Source: Spirogloea muscicola (Eukaryota; Streptophyta; Zygnematophyceae; Spirogloeales; Spirogloeaceae). From it: DNA of 28,530 nucleotides. Position numbers and translations under genes: made by a program. The notes beneath the pieces are model-generated. The model was not told where the DNA came from. It saw nothing but the letters and a program-made list of their open reading frames with translations, and searched no databases. Each line of letters begins with the position of its first letter. The first letter of the stretch is position 1. Positions 1 to 8,895 of the stretch are shown one piece after another. The stretch lies in contig WELB01000005.1 of NCBI GenBank assembly GCA_009602725.1, forward strand, positions 215,972-244,501, read 5' to 3'.

Positions 1-735
1 GCGGCGTGGCGCGGCCCCGTACCACGCCGCGAGGAGCTGACGCCGTACCCCGACGCGCCCGACGCGTACCTGCTCAACCGCGAGGAGCCGCCGGCGTGGA
101 CCGGCCCCGGTTCCGCCGTCAAGGCCGCCGCCGCTGCCGACGACTGGGCTGACGCCGACATCGAGTGGGACGGCGTCCTCCCCGTGCGGGCTGCCGCCAC
201 CTCCGACGTCTCAGCGAGGCCGACGAAAGCGGCTGTCATTAGTTCACCCCTTTTCGGCGGAGGCAGAGACGGCGGCGAGTTAGGGCCGCCACCTGGCGGC
301 GGCCCTGCGGTGGCTCAGAGCGTCGGCGGCCACTTGCCGCGCCTTCTGGCAAGGCTGCCGTTCGGCGACGGCGCATTCTCGCCCAATGGCAACTTCACCA
401 TCTCGCCGGCGGACTCGCCCCGCGTCACTGACTGGCTGCCAGGCGCCACCTGCGGCGGCGGCAACGTCGGCGGCGGCGCCGGCGGTGGGCTGGCTGGCAC
501 GCCTTTGGACGGGCCGGAGGCGAGGGCCCACGCTGCCGCCGCAGGTGCCGGCCAGGACACCGCGAGTGCACCGATGGTGGCGACGTCGGCAACGGCAACA
601 AAGGGGGTGCCGCCGCCGCAAGCGGTGGAGTCGGCGTGGCACTCTGCGCCCCCCTCGCGGGCGCAGGTGGTGAGTGCGCAGGAGCGACCCAACGGCAACT
701 CCCAGGCTATGCTGCCCGACCCGGCGCTCGACAAG
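1..735 (+). CDS. Unrecognised Gly/Ala/Pro-rich protein, 5'-partial exon
   Basis: One frame stays open from the first base of the window to a TGA at 754-756. I end the exon at 735 because CTCGACAAG is followed by GTGACT, a plausible splice donor in phase 0; another strong donor (GTGAGTGCG) lies near 670. Codons end mostly in G or C, as in the recognised exons, which supports real coding. The first 60 residues are mixed and acidic (for example PYPDAPDAYLLNREEPPAW, then DDWADADIEWDG). The rest is low complexity, rich in Gly, Ala, Pro and Ser. I see no catalytic motif, signal peptide or membrane segment and do not recognise the family. The first ATG-like start in the frame is far inside, so the true start lies to the left of the window. 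Confidence 0.45.
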
Positions 736-1570
736 GTGACTCCACTTGCCTGCTGATTTAGCCATTGCAGCAGTGTGCAAAGGTTTGCGAGCTCTGAGCT
801 CGCCGGCTGACCATAGTATCGTCTGAACCGCCCCGACAGGGAGCACCGAGGAGTCGGCAGGCGCCTCAGCACAGCGGCCATGGCTGCTTGCCTTGGACTA
901 GGGTGAGCACACTGCTTGATTATATTGAGGCCAGATCCTGTCAAAGACATTCGCTGCATTGGTACAAAGCTAAGCTACTTGGGCCACTGAATACATTCGA
1001 AAACCCGTCGTATGTGCCGCTGCTTTAAGTCGTGCAGCGGCCTTGCCGGCTGCTGCCGGCCTCAGCGTCGGCTGCGGCGTCAGGTGGGCTGACCAGCTTG
1101 TGCTGGGCCTGTTTGTCCTTGCGGCAGTGCTTCAGGCGATGACGACGGCGAGTCGGGCCTGCGCCACCTTTTCACCAGCGCCGTAGCCGCCGTCCTGAGC
1201 AGCTTGTGGGCTGCCGGTTGCCGGCTCGGCCGCTGCTGCCCTCAGCCATGGCCCTTAGTCTGGCCCTGGGGCTTGGCCAGGGCGACTTAAGCCTGGATGC
1301 AGCGTTCATGGACCATGCCGCAACTTCGTGGCCGCTTGGACGACATTGGCATGCTTGGGCATCCGTTGCCGCCAGCCTTGCAGCAAAGTCTTGGTGTCTT
1401 GCTGGTGCCGCTGCTCAGCCGCCCGCGCTGTATCAGTAACGACGTCCGCTTAACTTGTCTTTATCGTCTTCATTGGATCATTAACGATGCGGGAAGCAAC
1501 CCAGCACTTGTTGCCGCTTTCACTGCTCAAGTTCCTGCTATGAACGCAAGGTTGGCAGCAGACCATGCCA
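736..1570. other. Intron or intergenic DNA with a candidate further exon
   Basis: No recognised gene. Around 1020-1186 on + a frame without an ATG reads a hydrophobic stretch (WADQLVLGLFVLAAVLQA) and ends at TAG 1184-1186. From 1136, after CTTCAG, another frame reads GLRHLFTSAVAAVLSSLW with every third base G or C. Either could be a later exon of the gene at 1-735, but neither acceptor phase fits the phase-0 donor at 735 without an extra exon. From about 1190 to 1570 I see nothing I can support. Confidence 0.25.
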
Positions 1571-2247
1571 TCAGTAAAGCTGGTCAGCATCGACAAGGTC
1601 GCTGGAGCCTGCACTTGCTGGCGGTAGCGGTGGTGCTGGTGGCACTGGCGCCAGTGGCAGAGGTGGAAGCGCATCCACGTCTATGATGTCGAGCCGATTG
1701 TCGGACACAGACGGCGTGTAGCCCGCTGGCGCTGCCTCCGGCCTCGCCCAGCGGTGCTGCAGCAGGACTGCAGCGCGGCGGCCGAGCTCCGCCGGCAGGA
1801 AGGTGTCACCTCCCTCGCCGCCACTGCTCCGGAGGCTGGCGCGCTCCACCTCCTCCTCCATGGCATCCAGCAGCGTCATGGCGTCAAAACGGCCGCGGCC
1901 GCCAATGCCGCCGCGCTGGAGGAGCTTCCGGCAGCCCTGGCATCTGGGGTCGAGGATCAGAGCTTGGCATCTTGCGCCATGGCAAATTGGGCAAACGCGA
2001 TAATCAATTGGCACAACTCATAACCCAATTCACTAGCCGCCGCTGCGGCAGCCTCAGCGACGGTGACCGCCGGCGCCGCTGCTTGCTGGCGAGGCGGCTG
2101 TGGCTGCCTCACCTCGGAGCAGGCATCGCCGATGGCCCTCGCCGCAGCGGCGTCCAGGCCCGCGCCACCCAGCTCCGCCGCGACCGCGCCCGCCAGCCAG
2201 GCCGCCTCCTGAGGGCCCGCGCCGCAACGCCGCCTCCGCGCCGCCAT
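1571..2247 (-). CDS. Unrecognised two-exon protein with possible zinc-ribbon alternative
   Basis: Proposed exons in coding order are 2247-2113 and 1936-1571, joined across a 176-base GT-AG intron (TCCGAG|GTGAGG ... TGCCAG|GGC, phase 0), giving about 166 residues. The first exon is Ala-rich and probably helical (QEAAWLAGAVAAELGG, AAARAIGDACSE). The second continues GCRKLLQRGGIGG, FDAMTLLDAMEEEVERA and DNRLDIIDVDALPPLPLAP, then a Pro-rich tail ending at TAA-free TGA 1571-1573. Third-codon positions are strongly G/C. The start is the first in-frame ATG; an acceptor CTTCAG|TGG at 2277 would allow an earlier exon. If the second exon instead begins further upstream (near 2014), it gains CPICHGARC and CQGC, a CxxC...CxxC pattern like a zinc ribbon, but that reading needs an intron of about 18 bases or an indel. 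I do not recognise the family. Confidence 0.45.
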
Positions 2248-2282
2248 CAGGGCCCTCAGCTCGCCGCCGCTAGTCCACTGAA

Positions 2283-2318
2283 GGCGCCACTAATGGCACC
2301 ACTAATGGCGCCACTGAT
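2283..2318. repeat. 12-bp tandem repeat, three copies
   Basis: Three adjacent copies of GGCGCCACTAAT occur with one or two changes. On the - strand the unit would encode Ile-Ser-Gly-Ala, but it more likely lies in an intron or 5' leader of the gene at 1571-2247. Confidence 0.8.
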
Positions 2319-2319
2319 T

Positions 2320-2600
2320 GAGTGGCCTGCTCCGCGTGCCTGCGCAGCGAAGTGGGCACCGCCATTGGGCTGCTCGCCGCCGCCATTGGCAGCCTCCGCC
2401 GCCGCCGCAAGGTGCCGGGTTCTCCAGGCAGGCGGCAGCGGCAGCCGGCTGCAGGACCGCCGCCCGCCGCCGCCGCAGATGGGTTCTCGCGGAAATGTGT
2501 CGGCCTGGACCGCCGAAGGCGCGGCCCGAGGGCCTGGGAGCCGCAGCACGCCTGCCGCCATTGCCGCCGCAGCTGCGGGTGGCGGCGAGGGAGAGGCCAT
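2320..2600 (-). other. GC-rich candidate upstream exon
   Basis: This stretch is very rich in G+C and triplet-like runs, similar to the first exons of other genes here. On - an ATG at 2598-2600 opens a frame reading MASPSPPPAAAAAMAAG, then AVQADTFPREPICGGGG. It could be a first exon of the gene at 1571-2247. I could not find a donor whose phase fits the next exon, and the opposite frames give only Arg/Pro-rich shadows. Confidence 0.25.
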
Positions 2601-2639
2601 GGCGGCCCCCTGGTCGTTGTCCGTCTCGGCCAGACTCCG

Positions 2640-2870
2640 CGATAGATCGTTTGGGATGGCCTCTCAAAGCCATTGCCGTGAACGGGAGAAGCTGTTGCCG
2701 GGTTGGGCTGGCCCTTCACCGGAACCGAGCTCTTCCAGAAAGATAGAAGGTGGCTCTTCCAAAAGAAGAAGTGGCTCTTCCAAAAGGGCAAGGGCTGTGA
2801 ATGGCCAGCCCAGAAACAATGAACAAGTTCCAAAGGCCAGCCCGTATGTTTGCACAGTCCATCTCCAATT
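2640..2870 (-). repeat. Dispersed hairpin-core repeat, copy 1
   Basis: The core AGGGCTGTGAATGGCCAGCC and the flanks GTGGCTCTTCCAAAAG (twice) match, in reverse orientation, the repeats near 5.6 kb and 20-21.9 kb. A second inverted arm (GTTGGGCTGGCCCTTCACCG, then CTCTTCCAGAAAG) lies at about 2703-2745, so this copy also looks like a degenerate foldback. Apparent ORFs across it are not credible. Confidence 0.6.
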
Positions 2871-2910
2871 CGGATAACCTGTCTGAGCAAGCTTTCACAT
2901 CCGACAATCG

Positions 2911-3118
2911 TGTAGAGCAAAGCTCTTGTCAGCTACCTCCGTAAGCTGGCAACATGAAGTTAAGCTTGAAGTGCTTCATGAGTTCCTCTTATGCACTTCA
3001 AATCATCTCTCTGCCCAAGATTTTCAGAACAGTTGTATAGACAAAAGCTCCTGTCAGCCACCTCTAGAAGCTGGCAACGTGAGACTATGCTTGGAGTGCT
3101 TCATGATTTCGTCCTATG
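2911..3118 (+). repeat. Degenerate direct duplication of about 83 bp
   Basis: Bases 2911-2993 and 3036-3118 align without gaps at an offset of 125, with about 17 differences by eye. Shared blocks include AAGCTGGCAAC and GTGCTTCATGA. From here to 3400 I see no gene; the rest is probably 3' flank of the thioredoxin-like gene. Confidence 0.65.
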
Positions 3119-3400
3119 TGTCTGATGCAATACAATAGCATATTGCATCAGAAGGCTGCGGCTCAAAGAACCAGGAGGAGGCCAACTCTACCCTTGGTCA
3201 GACAGAGTCAATGCGAGCGGACAAGGCCCAACTCATGACCTTGACTAGTACCACTAAATGTACAGCACTGCTCCTGCAATGCGTACTTCGCTGGAGCTGT
3301 AGAATGGTCGAAGTAGTGTCAAGGTACAGTGGGTCAAGGTACAAGGGGGCTCTTTACTATTCCAGTTACGTTTTGCTGGTGGGGGTCAGTGCTCAGGGCA

Positions 3401-5220
3401 TCATCTATCCATGGAGTGCGGGCTGTAAGTGAGATCATAGTACCGCGGCACAAGGCGCGCAATCGCATCCTCCAGCCGTCGTCGGTCTCGTGTCGCAAAT
3501 TGCTCCACCCGGCTGCCATCCTGCATCGTGGAGAATGCATGCACAGCTCTGAGGATCCTCCGATGTGCAATACTGTGACGGGCTTTGACTGAATCAGCTC
3601 AAAGCAGGATGGCACTGTGGCCTCCTTTCCCATTCAGCGGGTCACAGCAGAACCAACCACCCAAAGGTAAGGGTTGCATTGCTACTGCGGACTTCTCTGC
3701 AACTGCTACCCAGCATAGAGATAACTCAAAGCCGCCAGCTTCGCCCAAGAGGCAGTAGCAGCGACAGGGCGGCAGCAACGGCAGCCTACCATGAAGAATG
3801 AAAAGGTCGGCACCGACCGTATGCAGTAAAATTTCGCCAGATCCTAAACAACGCAACATCATCGATTCAAGAGAAGCTTGGCTGACTCGTCAGGATGTCA
3901 CTGGCAGCAGTACTAGTTGCACAACATACCCGTGAGACTTGAATAACAGTCAAGATTTCAATTCAGCATGGAGAGCAAGTGGTAAGGTGGGGTGGCGCTG
4001 ACCGAGAGGTCGTCGTAATCGTCCCGCACGTTGTGTTTCACGAAACGCACATTGACGCCCTCGCCGTCGTCAGCGATGCACACCTCACCACAGCCCTGCA
4101 CCAGACACGCACAGAGAGAGCTTCAGCATCCTGAGATGCGGGCTTTCAAGAACTGTGGTGGGCGCGACGCTCAGCTCCATGGCCACGGAGGAACGAGAGA
4201 AAGAGCGAGGAAGATGCAGTGCAGGCAGGATGCTCACTCACGCGCTTGCACATCCTCACAAAGAGGTTGTTGATGTACTTGCAGGCGCCGCATGAGCTGT
4301 TGTAGAAGTCGACGACGACCTGCGCCATGGCACGCGAGGCACAGATCGGTCGTCCAGGTCCTGTGGGCGTTAGCGACTGGACAACCGAGACGAGGACAGC
4401 TACCCAAGTGACCGTCCAGTCCAAGCTTGGTGGAGCGCTGGCCTCGGCGCAAGCTTGCGCTGCAGCGGCATAGTTGAGCGGAGAGGCGGCGGCGGCAGCG
4501 GCACTCGCACCAGCTCGCGGGCGTCCTCGGCCTCGTGCAAGATGTGCTCGAACTGGGCGCGCGAGCGGACGTCCACCACGCAATCTACGGGGCACGTCAC
4601 CTCTTCCTCCTTGGCTCGCAGCTCCTCATCCTGCACTCACCGCAAAGCAGCACACTAAAATGTCAGCTCATTGTACCCTACCATCAGAAACCTTATGGTG
4701 AATGCATGCTCAGATTAGTGCATAAGTCACTGATTGTAGGTACAAGTTCTCATGCGTTGCCGGACTTTGGGGCTCAAGGCTCAGCAGCTGCCAGGATGAA
4801 GGGGGCCGGTCGACGGCCCTGGCACTGACGGCTGCACTGCAAATTGGGGGGGGGCGGCTGGAGACCCCCTGGAGGTCGCAATACTGTTTACTGTTTCTTC
4901 TAAGTCACAACTGGCCCCTGAGCTGCCGCCGCTACCGATTAGGAGTCGCGGAGGCAAGGCCCGGGCGGACTGCGACCAAGGGCTTCAATGTAGGGCTTTG
5001 AGTCTAAGCTTCATAGAAAATGGAATTCAATAGGTTACACGTTTCCAAGCATTTAGATTTTGAGATTGCGCAGAGTTCGACGGTTTGGCTCTGGTCGCTG
5101 CCGCACCTGCTGCCGGCGGAAGGCCTCCTCGAGGTGCAGCCGGCGGTCGATGCGGATGGCAGCCGACGGCGGCGGCGGCGACGGTGGCGGCGGCGGCGGC
5201 GGCGCGAGCGCTGCGCGCAT
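3401..5220 (-). CDS. Thioredoxin-like protein, CGAC active site
   Basis: Thioredoxin-fold protein, expected to carry out thiol-disulphide exchange. Six exons in coding order: 5220-5107, 4630-4511, 4319-4242, 4095-4003, 3843-3790, 3520-3401. All introns are GT-AG in phase 0, and the sum is 192 residues plus TGA. Residues 1-38 contain a Pro run (APPPPPPPSPPPP) and then a charged helix (LHLEEAFRRQQDEELRAKEE). The domain follows: CVVDVRSRAQFEHIL, VVVDFYNSSCGACKYI with the CxxC pair, VNVRFVKHNVRDDYDDLS, and DLAKFYCIRSVPTFSFFM with the cis-proline (SVPTF). It ends DGSRVEQFATRDRRRLEDA, typical of the last strand and helix. CGAC replaces the common CGPC, as in some atypical plant and algal thioredoxins. 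The ATG at 5220 is the nearest; an in-frame ATG at 5289 would add 23 residues. The location is not clear: the N-terminus is not an obvious transit peptide. Confidence 0.88.
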
Positions 5221-5252
5221 GCCGGTCGGAGCTGCGGGGGCTGCTCGGGCTG

Positions 5253-5275
5253 TTTTAGGGTTTGGGCATTTAGGG
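5253..5275. promoter_or_regulatory. Telomere-like / telo-box-like motif upstream of thioredoxin-like ATG
   Basis: TTTTAGGGTTTGGG followed by CATTTAGGG lies 33-55 bases upstream of the ATG at 5220 when read toward the - strand gene (AAACCCTAAAA in sense). The plant telo-box AAACCCTAA is a known promoter element. The match is short and its role here is inference. Confidence 0.35.
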
Positions 5276-5437
5276 CCTCGATCTGCCACCCTGACTCCCC
5301 CACCTCCCGACCTCTCGCTACGTGCCTCATTCCCAGCTGCGAGTCACACTCGGACTTGCTGCTGCTCACTCGTGGGTCCTGACCTTCCCTCTCTCTGCGT
5401 GCTGACTCGTGGTCACTGAGCGGGTCAGCTTACCAGC

Positions 5438-5530
5438 AGGTGATGTACATCTATCTGTCAATGTGCCGGCCCTTGTACTTGGCCACTCACTCAGTACACA
5501 CTCCATTCCTCCCCACCTCTGCTCGCAGAC
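5438..5530 (+). repeat. Dispersed repeat block with AGGTGATGTACATCT
   Basis: AGGTGATGTACATCT, then CTTGTACTTGGCCACTCA, then GTACACACTCCATTCCT recurs in the same order at 21966-22085. Parts of it recur at 20120-20175 and 20395-20415. It lies just to the left of the foldback, so the two blocks may belong to one larger element. Confidence 0.65.
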
Positions 5531-5567
5531 CCCGTGCTATACTAACACCCCTGACATGCTTTTCTGG

Positions 5568-5729
5568 CCCCTTCGAAGTTCGTGAACTCTTCTTACTGGG
5601 CTGGCCAAGTACAGCTATCGCCCTCTACTGGAAGAGTTCTTCTTTCTTCCTTCAAAAGAAGGGGCTTTCCCAATGGGGGCAAGGGCTGTGAAAAGCCAGC
5701 CCGAAGAGAACTGACAAACTTCGAAGGGG
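5568..5729. repeat. 162-bp foldback element, dispersed hairpin-core repeat copy 2
   Basis: The ends CCCCTTCGAAGTT (5568-5580) and AACTTCGAAGGGG (5717-5729) are perfect 13-base inverted repeats. Inside, each arm carries the family core: TGGGCTGGCC plus GCCCTCTACTGGAAGAG on the left, and the reverse complement of GGGCTGGCTTTTCACAGCC plus TTGCCCCCATTGGGAAAG on the right. It resembles a small non-autonomous foldback or MITE-like element; no coding capacity and no clear target-site duplication are visible. Confidence 0.8.
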
Positions 5730-5943
5730 TCAAAAGCGCCATCTCACAGCCGGGAAAACAATGAACGACTCAATACCCACGATTGTGGAGCCGCAGATAT
5801 GAAAGACTAGCTGCCGGCAAGAGAAGTGGCTCTCCCAATGAACAAAGCAAGCAAGCTGAAAGGATGCCATGCGGGCTGATGAGGAAGTGGAGGCCATACA
5901 GCAAGTCCAGGCCGTCTCCTTGAGGCCAGTAGCAAGGGGACCN
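5730..5943. other. Repeat fragments and single N at 5943
   Basis: GAAGTGGCTCTCCCAATGAAC near 5822-5842 is a short reverse-oriented fragment of the hairpin-core repeat. The single N at 5943 stands directly before a sharp change to very GC-rich sequence that is already coding, so it is probably a compressed assembly gap that removed the 5' end of the RlmN-like gene. Confidence 0.6.
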
Positions 5944-8868
5944 GCGCGGAGCCGGCGGGCGCGCCCGGGCTTCCCGCCGCGACGCGCGCCGCGCTCGCCG
6001 CGCCCGGTTCGTTCGCGCGCACAACGTCCGCCGTGGAGGCGGTGCTCACCTCCGCCGACGGCGCCGCCACCAAGCTCCTCCTCCGCCTCCAGGTCCCCCT
6101 GCTCGCAGCCGCCGCCGCCGCCGCTGACGCGCCGCGTTAGCGTCAGGCCGCTTACCTGGAGCAGTTTGGGCAAATGAAGCTTGGGGATCTGATCGGAGTT
6201 GGGATCCTAAGGAACAGGGGCACTTGTAATCCGTGCTGGTAACCTAAACCCTACTCCATACACCGTAATCCTAATCCTAACATGTACCCTTAAAAATATA
6301 AGTTAAATCCTTAGTATCATATTTGCAATCTATCCACACACTCGCATGACCAAATGTTGGCGCGAACCAAGATCTGCGTGGGTAGCTCCTTTGGGTTACA
6401 TTTGTACTTTGGTGACCTTTAGGTTTTAGGGTTTAGCGCTGCTGCCTTCGCCCTGCTTCAGCTCCCGCTGGTACTTTCGGCTGTAAAGTAAAGTGACAAA
6501 CCCCTAAGCCGGGTTCCTGTCAGTGCAGGACGGGCTGCGTGTGGAGGCCGTGGTCCTGCGGCACGACGCATCGCGCGGCGTGTACGCAGGCGGGCCGCGG
6601 CCCGGCGGCCGCCGCGCCACGCTCTGCGTCTCCTCGCAGGTCTGCTGCCATCGACGCAGAATCGAGTCCACCCAAAACCGCAGACTGCACAGCCTGAACC
6701 TCTCACCTACCTCATCCTGGATGCAGGACCCTGAGAATGTACGCCCTGATGACAGTTTGTCACATAAGTCAGCTCAGCCCCTGAGCTCGACTCGCAGCCC
6801 CTCACAAACCCAGACTCTCAGTGTTGGTTGCCTCATCCTGCGTCACATCTCAAGTGCTCAACTCATCCTTATCTTACAGGCAACCCGCTAGAGTGGACAG
6901 TTGCAGGATCCTGTCTGTCAATAGCAGAGCTACCAGCACAGTTATGGAATTACTGGAAAGGGCAGCTTTGTCTGCCATCTGCTATGTAGCGCCCAACCAA
7001 TGTGGCGGGCTTTGCCGCCTCCGTGCAGGTCGGGTGCCAGATGGCCTGCACGTTCTGCGCAACGGGCACCATGGCCCTGCGCGGCGACCTCGCCGCTGCC
7101 GAGATAATCGAGCAGCTCGTACATGCATCGCATGTCGCACCCATCCGCAACGTCGTCTTCATGGTGCGCCCATTCAAAAGCTCGCCGCACACCACGTGAC
7201 CTCGCATGATTCACTTGGGCCAGTCTGTATCAGTTACTCCAGAAGCTCTGCAAGTGAGACGAGGCTAGCAGCACTTACTTCATGTTTCCTTCACCTTCAG
7301 CACAAAGCCTTGACTCGCCAGTATTCACCAAGTGCTAACCAAACCTGTACTCTGGCAAGATATGTCTCAGGTCTGCATGGCACCGGCATGTGCAGCTCCT
7401 TCTAAGACTGCTGCGGCGGCGGCACTGGCATGTTGCAGGGCATGGGGGAGCCGCTCAACAACTACGAGGCGGTGGTCCAGGCCGTGCGCTCCATGACAGG
7501 CCGCTGCTTTGGCCTCTCGCCTGCCCACATCACCATCTCTACAGTGAGCTGTCCTGACTCACTGCCTCCGCCGAGCAGGTGGGAGAGGGTGTCTCTCTCT
7601 CTCAGCTGGTTACGCAAATACTTATGAGGAATACAATGAAGCATTCTCCATTAGCTTCTAATCCTTCTCCTTGCACTCAGAATAACCAAGCGCACATACT
7701 GGTTCGCCTGATAGCCAAGCATTTGTGCTTGCTGCTTCATCAAGCTGCCGCCACTGGATTTTATGAAATGCTGCACTTTCACCTTGAGCTCTTGATTGTG
7801 AGGTACTGCCAATAATCGACTTTCTTAACGGAAGTGCTACGACTACAGTGGAACACTTCAGATTCCAACCCCTTGCCAGCCTGCTTGTTGCTCAGGTGGG
7901 TGTCGTCCCTCGGATGCTGTCGCTCCCAATGGAGCTGCCGGGCATCAACCTTGCGCTCTCGCTGCACGCGCCGATGCAGGAACTGCGTCGCCGCATCGTG
8001 CCATCGGCAGCTGCGTACCCCATCGACCGCATCCTCCAAGCCCTCCGCTTGTACTTGCACACAAGGTCGGCTACCTGGGCCAGTTGCCAGTTCAGGAGGC
8101 CTGCAAGGCCAATCTTGATTACCTTCGGCATCATTTGTGTTGCACGAGAGGAGCATTGTCGTGGTGATGGCAAGCACCTAGCTGAGACTCTGCGTACACT
8201 AGGATCAACATGAAGTTGAAAGTCTTGACTTGGTAGTACTCCTACTGCTCGACTCTTTGTCTTGCAGTGGTGGTCGCGTCCTTGTCGAGTATGTGATGCT
8301 GGCGGGCGTCAACGACGCTGTGGGCATGGCGCACGAGCTCGGTGATCTCCTTCAAGGCATGAATGTGGTGCGCTGCGCCCACCTGTGCTCCATGGCACAG
8401 CACTATCAACTTGCAAACCTTTAAGCTGTAGACCCAAAGTCTAAATTCTAAATGTCAAACAGATCCTTCCATATGCGCATCATGGCTGCTCTTTGGGTCA
8501 ACTTGATGCATACCTGCGCTGGCTTCCACGCCAGCTCAGACATAAGACCCCTAAATATGGACCCTAATTAACCTTGTGTTACGCGGCAGGTCGTCAATCT
8601 AATCCCGTACAACCCAACCGGCACGGCGGCCGGCTTCGCGCCTAGCACCCCCAGCGACACCGCCGCGTTCCAGAAGATCCTGCGTGAGGCCTATGGCGTC
8701 CGTGCCACAGTGCGCCGGGAGCTTGGGCAGGACATAGCGGGCGCCTGCGGTCAGCTCTTGGTCAGAGACGGCGACTCTGCCAAGCTGCAGACAGATGGCA
8801 CGACAGCTGCAGACCTTCTGCCGCCGAGCCCCCGGACAAGACACTTGCGCGACATTGAGGATTTCTGA
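5944..8868 (+). CDS. rlmN: RlmN-family radical-SAM RNA methyltransferase, 5'-partial
   Basis: RlmN enzymes methylate C2 of adenine in 23S rRNA (A2503) and some tRNAs using radical S-adenosylmethionine. Exons: (5944)-6092, 6529-6639, 7029-7163, 7439-7543, 7896-8065, 8268-8364, 8590-8868, all GT-AG, TGA at 8866-8868. Landmarks in order are [48 protein letters not shown] with the Cx3Cx2C cluster for the 4Fe-4S centre, [75 protein letters not shown] and DIAGACGQL. The two cysteines that distinguish RlmN, in TLCVSS and ACGQL (C118 and C355 in E. coli), are both present, so an active enzyme is likely. The N-terminal accessory domain (about 60 residues) is lost at the N. In a eukaryote such a protein most likely acts in a plastid or mitochondrion; that is inference. 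Confidence 0.93.
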
Positions 8869-8895
8869 GGATCTCTTAACCACAAAATTAGGAAA

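Noticed and set aside
1972-2877. A 301-codon + strand ORF
   Set aside because: It is Arg/Pro-rich, lies antisense to better - strand coding, and runs into a dispersed repeat; its length follows from high G+C.
3401-4002. A thioredoxin lacking its cis-proline and using a non-AG acceptor (reading ILRAVHAFSTMQDG)
   Set aside because: A 54-base exon at 3843-3790 (DLAKFYCIRSVPTFSFFM) with proper GT-AG borders supplies the cis-proline and joins in phase to GAT at 3520, so the odd reading is intron sequence.
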